Origin: Flavisolibacter longurius
Lineage (GTDB): Bacteria > Bacteroidota > Bacteroidia > Chitinophagales > Chitinophagaceae
Assembly (NCBI GenBank): GCA_013327885.1
Contig: JABUMY010000005.1
Coordinates: 1-64,000, forward strand
DNA: 64,000 bases
Direction of reading: 5' to 3'
Below the pieces are notes generated by a model, which was given only the letters and a program-made list of their open reading frames with translations, was not told the origin of the DNA and did not search any database. The position numbers were made by a program, and so were the translations under genes. Below, one piece after another: positions 41,459-48,249 of the stretch; positions within the stretch are counted from its first letter, which is position 1, and every line of letters begins with the position of its first letter.

Positions 41459-42064
41459 ATGGCCAACGTTCTTGTACTTTTTGCCCATCCGCTTCTAGAG
41501 AAATCAAGGATCCATTCCGCGTTGCTTACGGCAGCCAAATCGGTTCCAAACGTCACAATTAATGACCTGTATGAAAAGTATCCTGATTTTGATATCGATG
41601 TAGAAAGGGAGAAAAAGCTCTTGCTATCTCACAGCATCATTATCTGGCAATACCCGCTTTATTGGTATAGTTGTCCTCCACTCTTAAAGCAGTGGCTTGA
41701 CCTGGTGTTGGAGCATGGCTGGGCTTATGGTAAAAAAGGAAATGCCCTGCGTGACAAGAAAGTTTTCGCCGTAATGTCAACCGGTGGCAGCGCCGACGCC
41801 TACCAACCCGGGGGATACAACAAATATTCGATCCACGATTACCTGCGGCCGATGGAACGCTCGGCTGAACTCTGCCATATGGACTACTGGCCGCCCTTTT
41901 GGATACACAGCAGTCATCGAATGGAAACACTGCAAATTGACAAGTACGCAGAACAATACAAGAACATGCTGATGGCACTGACCAATGATATTTTTTCTGA
42001 TGAAGAAATCCGCAGTCAGCAACTGATGAACCAACTTTTTCCCACCGCTTCAACCAACGTGTAA
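41459..42064 (+). CDS. kefF: KefF/KefG-like NAD(P)H oxidoreductase, ancillary to potassium efflux
   Basis: 201 residues, flavodoxin-like fold. Starts MANVLVLFAHPLLEKSRIHS, with the FMN-binding loop, then IIIWQYPLYWYSCPPLLKQW followed by LDLVLEHGWAYG, the signature of the KefF/MdaB/NQO1 group. In E. coli KefF activates the KefC channel and has quinone reductase activity. Translation is coupled to the transporter by a 1-bp overlap (TAATG at 42062). The sequence GTAAATTGTACCC upstream is near a -7 box but lacks one T. Confidence 0.87.
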   Translation: MANVLVLFAHPLLEKSRIHSALLTAAKSVPNVTINDLYEKYPDFDIDVEREKKLLLSHSIIIWQYPLYWYSCPPLLKQWLDLVLEHGWAYGKKGNALRDKKVFAVMSTGGSADAYQPGGYNKYSIHDYLRPMERSAELCHMDYWPPFWIHSSHRMETLQIDKYAEQYKNMLMALTNDIFSDEEIRSQQLMNQLFPTASTNV

Positions 42065-43938
42065 TGGAAGATCACAATGTTTTATTTCAGGCGCTGGTTT
42101 ATCTGTCAGCAGCTGTCGTTTTTGTACCGATAGCCAGGCGTTTAGGTCTGGGTTCTGTTTTGGGCTATTTGTTAGCGGGCATTGTTATTGGTCCGTTTAT
42201 CCTTGGCTTTATTGGTAAGGAAGGAGCCGATATTATGCATTATGCAGAATTTGGTGTGGTCATGATGCTTTTTCTCATTGGTTTAGAACTGGAACCAAGC
42301 CTGCTTTGGCGCCTCCGCAAATCCATCATGGGATTGGGAAGTTTACAGGTCATTCTAACGGCCATGGTTATAGGCGGTATTGCTTATGCAACAGGCATGA
42401 ACTGGCAGCAGTCCATTGCCACAGGCGTTATCATGGCGATGTCTTCGACGGCTATTGTTATGCAATCGCTTCGCGAAAAAGGGCTGATGAAAACGGATGC
42501 AGGTCAAAACACCTTTTCGGTTCTCCTTTTCCAGGATATCGCTGTTATACCTATACTGGCACTTTTTCCGCTCCTGAGCCATCTGGCCGGTATCAACGAC
42601 AATGATTCCACAGCTCCGACATGGGTAACCGGGCAACCGGCATGGCTGCAAACACTGATCGTTTTTGGCGTCATCACAGGTATTATCGTAGCAGGCAAGA
42701 TCGTGGTACATCCATTATTGCGCATTATGGCCAAAACCGGATTGCGTGAAGTATTCACCGCATTTGCACTCCTGATTGTTGTGGGCATTGCTGTGCTCAT
42801 GACTAAAGTAGGCTTGAGCCCCGCGCTGGGTGCATTCCTGGCAGGTGTAGTGTTGGCCAATAGCGAATACCGGCATGAACTGGAAAGTGACATCGATCCG
42901 TTCAAAGGATTGTTGCTCGGATTGTTTTTTATCGCGGTTGGCTCAGCTATTGACTTTTCCCTTATTGCAGCGGACCCCCTTCGAATTTTTGGTTGGGTTT
43001 TTATGTTGCTAACTCTTAAAACAATAATTCTGTTTTTGTTGGGAAAGTTGTTTCGTCTCAGCACCGATCAGAATTTAATTTTTTCTTTTTCGCTTGGACA
43101 AGTAGGTGAATTTGCTTTTGTCCTGCTTTCATTTGCCCTCACGCAAGGAATTCTTCCGCAGGAAACTGTTAGTTTTTTTATTGCAGTTGTTGCCATTACA
43201 ATGGCACTAACACCGCTGGTGATGCTGCTCAATGAAAAACTGATCATTCCTCGCATTGGTACTACCCGAAAAGCCGAGAAAGCTCCTGATGAATTTGGTG
43301 AAAAGCATCCGGTTATCATTGCAGGATTCGGGCATTTCGGAAGTACCGTCGGACGATTTCTACGTGCCAACAAGATTAATGCAACCTACCTGGATCTGGA
43401 TTCAGACCGGGTTGATGTTCTCCGCAAAATGGGGTTCAAGATTTTTTATGGCGACGCTTCCCGTCATGAATTGCTACATGCTGCGGGGGCAGCCGAAGCA
43501 AAGCTGATCATCATTGCCATTGATGATGCTGCCAAACGGCTGGAGATGGTAGAAACCATCAAAAAGCACTTTCCTCATCTTCACATTCTTGTTCGCGCCT
43601 CTAGCCGGTATGATGCATACGATCTTATGAATGCCGGCATGTTACATGTGTACCGCGAATCGGTTGATACAAGTGTGCGGCTGGGTGTAGACGCCATGAA
43701 ACTCCTTGGTTTTCGTGCCTATACGGCTAAACGGCTGGCAAAAACCTTTTTAAACCTTGATGAAAAAAATTTGAAAAAGCTCGCATCCATTCGAAACCCG
43801 GATGAATATATAAGCACAGCCCGGCAGTACATTGAAGAGATCGAACTCATCATTCAAACTGATGCGCAAGGACAGTATTTATATGACTCAAGTTGGGATG
43901 CAGAAGCATTGCGGGAAGAAGCAAAGGCAGTACAGTAA
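42064..43938 (+). CDS. kefC: Glutathione-gated-type potassium efflux antiporter (CPA2 family)
   Basis: 624 residues: an N-terminal Na+/H+-exchanger membrane domain of 12-13 helices (1-385), with VLGYLLAGIVIGPFILGFIG and EFGVVMMLFLIGLELEPSLL typical of KefB/KefC, and a C-terminal RCK/TrkA-N domain (about 415-540) with the nucleotide motif PVIIAGFGHFGSTVGRFL and the acidic DLDSDRVD. It expels K+ in exchange for H+ during electrophile stress in E. coli. Partner of the upstream KefF-like enzyme. Methylglyoxal, made by MgsA in this same window, is the classic trigger of Kef systems. A type B element at 44071-44124 may serve as terminator. Confidence 0.9.
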   Translation: MEDHNVLFQALVYLSAAVVFVPIARRLGLGSVLGYLLAGIVIGPFILGFIGKEGADIMHYAEFGVVMMLFLIGLELEPSLLWRLRKSIMGLGSLQVILTAMVIGGIAYATGMNWQQSIATGVIMAMSSTAIVMQSLREKGLMKTDAGQNTFSVLLFQDIAVIPILALFPLLSHLAGINDNDSTAPTWVTGQPAWLQTLIVFGVITGIIVAGKIVVHPLLRIMAKTGLREVFTAFALLIVVGIAVLMTKVGLSPALGAFLAGVVLANSEYRHELESDIDPFKGLLLGLFFIAVGSAIDFSLIAADPLRIFGWVFMLLTLKTIILFLLGKLFRLSTDQNLIFSFSLGQVGEFAFVLLSFALTQGILPQETVSFFIAVVAITMALTPLVMLLNEKLIIPRIGTTRKAEKAPDEFGEKHPVIIAGFGHFGSTVGRFLRANKINATYLDLDSDRVDVLRKMGFKIFYGDASRHELLHAAGAAEAKLIIIAIDDAAKRLEMVETIKKHFPHLHILVRASSRYDAYDLMNAGMLHVYRESVDTSVRLGVDAMKLLGFRAYTAKRLAKTFLNLDEKNLKKLASIRNPDEYISTARQYIEEIELIIQTDAQGQYLYDSSWDAEALREEAKAVQ

Positions 43939-44259
43939 GAAGTTTCCTTTATTTAATTGATAGAATTATCCGTTAGCGCTTCATTTTTTCAATTACCGTA
44001 ACAAGCTGATAACAACATTTTAAGTTTCCCGGCTTTACTTTTACATCTCACAATAGCAGTAACAATTTTCTCATAAGCAGTTAGTTTTGGTTGCGACCCC
44101 TGTTTCTACAGGGGTCTTTTTTTGTTTAACAGTCTGTACTGGCGGTCTTTACATTAACAAGACGCTGACAATACAGCGGTTATCATTGCCGTTTTAGAGC
44201 AGGAATTGAGTGCTTATTTTCAGGCACTTGCTTTGTAACAAACTAATAAAAGAATAACC
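43939..44259. other. Intergenic region between kefC and the DUF4136 gene
   Basis: 321 bp. Besides the type B element at 44071-44124 I see no gene. The stretch 44125-44259 should hold the promoter for the lipoprotein/barrel gene pair, but no exact -7 box was found. Confidence 0.4.
44071..44124 (+). ncRNA. Type B small-RNA-like element, copy 2
   Basis: The leader ATAAGCAGTTAG + TTTTGGTTGCG (44073-44095) is identical to the type B copy at 39934-39989. It is followed by GACCCCTG-TTTCTA-CAGGGGTC (44095-44116) and seven T residues. The stem sequence is entirely different from copy 1 while the loop is the same. The only upstream -7 candidate, TACTTTTA at 44036-44043, is one base off consensus, so this copy may instead be the 3' end of the kefC transcript. 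Confidence 0.6.
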
Positions 44260-44898
44260 ATGATGAAACGAACAGGATGGGCTTTGTTAACGGCCACGGT
44301 GTTGCTGGCAGCCACCAGCTGTACCAAAGACCCCATGCGAAACCTGACAGCAGAGGAAAGCAGGATTTACATCACTAACAAAGACAACAACGCTAATTTC
44401 AACACGTACAAAACCTACAGCATTCCCGACTCGGTTTATATTATTGACAACAACAGCTCGGCCGGCGGACAAGCTACCGCTGCCGACCTGGATGCATTGG
44501 CAGCCGTGCGCAATGCCATGGAAAGCCGGGGATATGTACGGGTGGCCAGGAATCAAACACCTGACCTTGGGATCAACGTAAGCAGGCTGTACAACACGTC
44601 CACTAATCTGGTGGACCTTGGTAATTATTGGGGTGGCTACGGTGGCTACTATGATCCATTTTACTGGGGTTATGGCGGTTACGGTTACGGCTACCCGTCG
44701 GCTTATGCTTTTGTCGAGAGCACGGAAGCGATGTTGAGTGTTGACCTGTTGGACCTGAAAAATGCGCCTGCCAACAACCGTATCAATGTGATCTGGAACG
44801 GGTTGATCAGGGGTTCCGGAATTTTTACCAGCACAGCCCTGACCACTGGCGTACAAGCCTTGTTTGAGCAGTCGCCCTATTTACGAACCAATCAATAA
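44260..44898 (+). CDS. DUF4136-type lipoprotein
   Basis: 212 residues. A lipoprotein signal (LLAATSC, C21) anchors it in the envelope. The start of the mature domain, NNANFNTYKTYSIPDSVYII, is the typical opening of DUF4136 proteins. A Gly/Tyr-rich loop (GNYWGGYGGYYDPFYWGYGG followed by YGYGYPS) is inserted at about 128-152. The C-terminal NRINVIWNGLIRGSGI matches the conserved end. Function unknown; family members are outer-membrane-associated in Bacteroidota and Proteobacteria. 5 bp before a barrel gene, likely one operon. Confidence 0.85.
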   Translation: MMKRTGWALLTATVLLAATSCTKDPMRNLTAEESRIYITNKDNNANFNTYKTYSIPDSVYIIDNNSSAGGQATAADLDALAAVRNAMESRGYVRVARNQTPDLGINVSRLYNTSTNLVDLGNYWGGYGGYYDPFYWGYGGYGYGYPSAYAFVESTEAMLSVDLLDLKNAPANNRINVIWNGLIRGSGIFTSTALTTGVQALFEQSPYLRTNQ

Positions 44899-44903
44899 AA
44901 AAG

Positions 44904-45536
44904 ATGAAAATGAGAAGCATGAAAATCGGCGTTATGCTTGCAGCATCCCTTTTTGTTGGGGTGGCGGCAAGCGCACAATACCGGGGCACCGCACAGGCGG
45001 TGGTTCAACACAGCTTGGGTATCCCGATGGGGTCCCTAAAGAGCGCAGCTCCTGATGTATCGGCCCGTGGCGCACGGGTGGCCTTGTATTTTGGGATCAA
45101 TGATAACCTGGCGATCGGCGGTGGTGCCGCCTACCAGGATTTTTACCACAAAAAGGACCGAGCCTTGTACAAGTTGGAAGACGGCAGCGATATATCGGCC
45201 GTGCGGTCCTACTCTATTCAAACCATTCCTATTTTATTTGAAAGCAAATGGAGCTTTAGCCCCGGTAAAGCCATACAGCCTTATGTGGGCCTTGGCATTG
45301 GCGGTAATCTTGTCAATTACAACGATTACCTGGGCGAATTTGGCGCGGAGCAAAAAACCTCGTTTGGCTTTGCCGCAAGGCCACATGCTGGTGTATACAT
45401 ACCGTTTCGCAAGCATGGCGAATCGGGCTTTACACTCAGCGGATCTTACAGCATCATGCCATTCAAGACGACAGCATTGTCCAACCTCAATCACATTGGC
45501 ATTCATGCAGGGGTTACCTTGCCCATGCGGAAATAA
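44904..45536 (+). CDS. Small outer-membrane beta-barrel protein
   Basis: 210 residues: signal peptide (residues about 1-23, ending ASAQ) and an OmpA/OmpW-like eight-stranded barrel pattern, with alternating strands such as RVALYFGINDNLAIGGGAAY, AIQPYVGLGIGGNLVNYNDY and LSGSYSIMPFKTTALSNLNH. The C-terminal IGIHAGVTLPMRK ends in a strand but not an aromatic residue. It is the second gene of a pair with the DUF4136 lipoprotein and ends before a bidirectional terminator. Specific function unknown. Confidence 0.8.
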   Translation: MKMRSMKIGVMLAASLFVGVAASAQYRGTAQAVVQHSLGIPMGSLKSAAPDVSARGARVALYFGINDNLAIGGGAAYQDFYHKKDRALYKLEDGSDISAVRSYSIQTIPILFESKWSFSPGKAIQPYVGLGIGGNLVNYNDYLGEFGAEQKTSFGFAARPHAGVYIPFRKHGESGFTLSGSYSIMPFKTTALSNLNHIGIHAGVTLPMRK

Positions 45537-45553
45537 GACAGCGTGATTGACTA

Positions 45554-45593
45554 AAATAGAAAAGCCTTGCACTGTTGCAAGGCTTTTCTATTT
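45554..45593. terminator. Bidirectional intrinsic terminator
   Basis: AAATAGAAAAGCCTTGCA (45554-45571) and its exact complement TGCAAGGCTTTTCTATTT (45576-45593) around CTGT: an 18-bp perfect palindrome with A- and T-tracts on each side. It lies between the convergent barrel gene (ends 45536) and the GH125 gene (ends 45622). Confidence 0.95.
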
Positions 45594-45621
45594 AGAGAAA
45601 AAATACAAAATGCTAGAATGC

Positions 45622-47040
45622 TTACGCCAATAACTGCGGTTTTTCTTTGTACACTTTCCACAGGAATTCTCCAAACAAGGTATTTGACCAGGCAAACCAT
45701 TTGCGGGTGAATTTTTTCGGATCGTCTTTGTGAAAAGCCTCGTGCATAAAGCCAGTATCACCATGGGTTTTGCGCAGCATGGCAATGCATTCCCTGATCT
45801 CCGCATTGTTGTTGCTGGTTAATCCACGCATGGTGATGGCCATTGGCCATATCATGTCTTGTCCCACATGCGGACCACCAATGCCTTCACCGGCCGTTCC
45901 TTTGTAAAAGAAAGGATTCTCTGCAGAGAGGATCAGTTTGCGTGTGTTCTGGTAGATAGGATCTGTTGTACTCACCGCACCCAGGTAAGGCAAGGAAAGC
46001 AGGCTGGGTACATTGGCGTCATCCATAAAATAATGGTTACCGTATCCGTCCACTTCATAGGCGTACACTTTACCAAACTTCGGATGGGTAACGATCGCAT
46101 GCTCTTTCAATGCTTTTTCCACCTCTGCCGCAAGGCTGCGCAATTGGTTTGCCGTTGCCTGGTCTTTACCAATGCTGGTCATCATTTCGGCTGCCTGCCG
46201 CAAGCTGGTAACCGCAAAAAAGTTGGAAGGAACCAAAAAGGAATATACCGTCGCATCATCACTTGGACGGAAAGCCGAACAGATAAGGCCCACGGGTTTT
46301 ACCGGGTAGCCATAACCGCTCATGGGCAAGGTATCGGTGGCAAATTGCGTCGTCCGCTGAAATTTATACGGGCCATTTCCGTTCTTGCGCTGCTGTTCGC
46401 GGAGGGTTTGAAGGGTGGCTAAGATGGCACCTTTCCAGTTGCCATCGAACGGCGTTGTATCGCCTGTTACTTTCCAATAGCGGTAGGCAAGACGAATGGG
46501 GTAACAAAGCGAATCGATCTCCCACTTACGTTCATGCACACCCGGTTTCATATCGGTGTGGTCTTTGGCCCATTCGCCCCTTTTTTCCGGGTCGTTGTAA
46601 AAGGCATTGGCGTAGGGATCTTTCAGGATAAAAGCGGTTTGTCGGTTGATGACACCTGCCACCAGGGCCTTCAGGGCCTCGTCTTCTTTTACAAACTGCA
46701 GGTAAGGCCACACCTGTGCGCTGCTGTCACGCAGCCACATGGCATCAATGTCACCGGTGATCACATACGTATCGGGAACCCCACCTTTGGTTTCGTGAAA
46801 AACAGTGGTATCAAGCGTGTTTGGAAAGCAGTTGTTAAACAGCCAGGCAAGCTCCCTGTTTTTTACGCCTGCATCAAAGGCCGTGATGGCTTTTTCAACC
46901 GCAGTACTGGAAAATCTTCGGTCAGCCAACGGTGTCCGCACGACCGGGAAATCCTGCATCGCTGCAAAGGATGCCACACGGTTCATCAGGAGCCCGGCAC
47001 CCAGCAAGCTTGTATTTTGAAGAAAGGCTCTTCTTTTCAT
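45622..47040 (-). CDS. GH125 exo-alpha-1,6-mannosidase
   Basis: 472 residues. The N terminus MKRRAFLQNTSLLGAGLL has a twin-arginine motif, so it may be exported folded by Tat. The (alpha/alpha)6-barrel family (formerly DUF1237) is recognisable from YVITGDIDAMWLRDSSAQVW followed by PYL, HTDMKPGVHERKWEIDSLCY, CSAFRPSDDATVYSFLVPSN and GIGGPHVGQDMIWPMAITMR. GH125 enzymes remove non-reducing alpha-1,6-linked mannose with inversion. It is the last gene of the mannan locus, 285 bp from the ROK gene, with its own promoter and an inverted repeat around it. Confidence 0.93.
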   Translation of the reverse strand: MKRRAFLQNTSLLGAGLLMNRVASFAAMQDFPVVRTPLADRRFSSTAVEKAITAFDAGVKNRELAWLFNNCFPNTLDTTVFHETKGGVPDTYVITGDIDAMWLRDSSAQVWPYLQFVKEDEALKALVAGVINRQTAFILKDPYANAFYNDPEKRGEWAKDHTDMKPGVHERKWEIDSLCYPIRLAYRYWKVTGDTTPFDGNWKGAILATLQTLREQQRKNGNGPYKFQRTTQFATDTLPMSGYGYPVKPVGLICSAFRPSDDATVYSFLVPSNFFAVTSLRQAAEMMTSIGKDQATANQLRSLAAEVEKALKEHAIVTHPKFGKVYAYEVDGYGNHYFMDDANVPSLLSLPYLGAVSTTDPIYQNTRKLILSAENPFFYKGTAGEGIGGPHVGQDMIWPMAITMRGLTSNNNAEIRECIAMLRKTHGDTGFMHEAFHKDDPKKFTRKWFAWSNTLFGEFLWKVYKEKPQLLA

Positions 47041-47071
47041 AGCATGTTCTTTTTTGTGTTTGAAATAAGGA

Positions 47072-47144
47072 CGTTCGGTAACAAAAATTATTGATCGAAA
47101 AATTGTACGGCAAAGTTCGCATCGACAGGTTGTTTTACCGAACG
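47072..47144 (-). promoter_or_regulatory. GH125 promoter flanked by a 10-bp inverted repeat
   Basis: On the minus strand TTG (47113-47111), 21 nt, AATTTTTG (47089-47082; one base off consensus), about 40 bp before the GH125 start. CGTTCGGTAA (47072-47081) and TTACCGAACG (47135-47144) bracket this promoter as perfect 10-bp inverted repeats 53 bp apart, and could be regulator half-sites. Confidence 0.5.
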
Positions 47145-47325
47145 CTTAGCTTTTATTTTTCTTGCGTGCTTTCTTCTTTCAATTGGTGTTTACTTTCATT
47201 ACCCAATCTTATAAAACAGCTGGCTAAATTGTACTTGCATGAAATCCTACATTATTTACAATTTCCCATTTGTTATAGTTGCTTACGCAATTCAGGGTTT
47301 CAAAAAAAGCGAACAACTTTCTTTG

Positions 47326-48207
47326 CTACACCAGTTCTTTAGCAGCAACAGCTGACCAACAACTGGCGGCTCCCAGCAGCGACGCATCTTCATTGAGCAC
47401 GGCTGTTCTCAACGCGACATTTACACCATCAGCAACCAGCGTGGCATGTAGTGCCGACTGAAAAAAGGCAAAAGCTTTAGAGATATTCCCACCAAAAACA
47501 ACTGCTTGTGCACCGGTTTTTTTGATCAGCGGCACCAGGAAAAGACCCAGGTTCTCACCAAATTCAGTAAACAGTTGCTGCAAGGTTTCAGAAGCCGCGT
47601 CGCTTTCGAGCAATTCTTTTACGCCGCTAATTGTTTTGCCGGTTAGCTCCTGGTAACGTCTCACAAACCAGCGGGTAGAAAGATAATCTTCCGCAATACC
47701 TTCTTTAAAAGGCGACTTCCACAGGTCGGCGTCTTCGGCCACGCCGTTGATACAAAAGGCCGAACCAAGACCGGTACCAAGCGTTAGGCCCAACACCGGG
47801 TTGAAATCGGTGGCGGCACCACCAAATACTTCGCCCTGCAAAAAACAGGAAGCGTCATTCATAAACCGAATGGAATCCGGAGGAATCGCAAGCCGCTCTG
47901 CCAAATTGTTCTTTACATTCACCTGGTAGAGCGCTGTAAACTTATCCTGCTCGGCAATAAGGGAGATTCCCTTTTCATAATCGAATGGGCCGGGCATGGC
48001 AATGCCAATCTTTTTTTCGGCGTCAGCAGAGGTATCCAATGCAGCGGTGATCACTTCGCACCAATCCTGCAAGATCGCTTCTGCACTTGCCTGCGAATTC
48101 ACAAGTTTACGTATGCCGGAGCCCGTTACCACGGCACGCTTATCCAGGTCAACCAGGGCAGCCGTTATATGAGACCCGCCAATATCAACACCTAACACTA
48201 CAGACAT
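47326..48207 (-). CDS. ROK-family sugar kinase
   Basis: 293 residues. The actin-like ATPase fold shows phosphate-1 LGVDIGGSHITAALVDLDKR, PGPFDYEKG, the sugar-site FMNDASCFLQGE with the catalytic Asp, and LGLTLGTGLGSAF. The zinc-binding CxCGxxGC motif of typical ROK glucokinases and NagC is absent, as in some Bacteroidota members. There is no DNA-binding N-terminal domain, so it is a kinase rather than a repressor. In this locus it probably phosphorylates mannose (or glucose) released by the GH92/GH125 enzymes. 42 bp after the GH92 gene. Confidence 0.85.
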   Translation of the reverse strand: MSVVLGVDIGGSHITAALVDLDKRAVVTGSGIRKLVNSQASAEAILQDWCEVITAALDTSADAEKKIGIAMPGPFDYEKGISLIAEQDKFTALYQVNVKNNLAERLAIPPDSIRFMNDASCFLQGEVFGGAATDFNPVLGLTLGTGLGSAFCINGVAEDADLWKSPFKEGIAEDYLSTRWFVRRYQELTGKTISGVKELLESDAASETLQQLFTEFGENLGLFLVPLIKKTGAQAVVFGGNISKAFAFFQSALHATLVADGVNVALRTAVLNEDASLLGAASCWSAVAAKELV

Positions 48208-48249
48208 ACAGAAACATTTAGTTCATTTATTTTAATCGCGATACATTTT

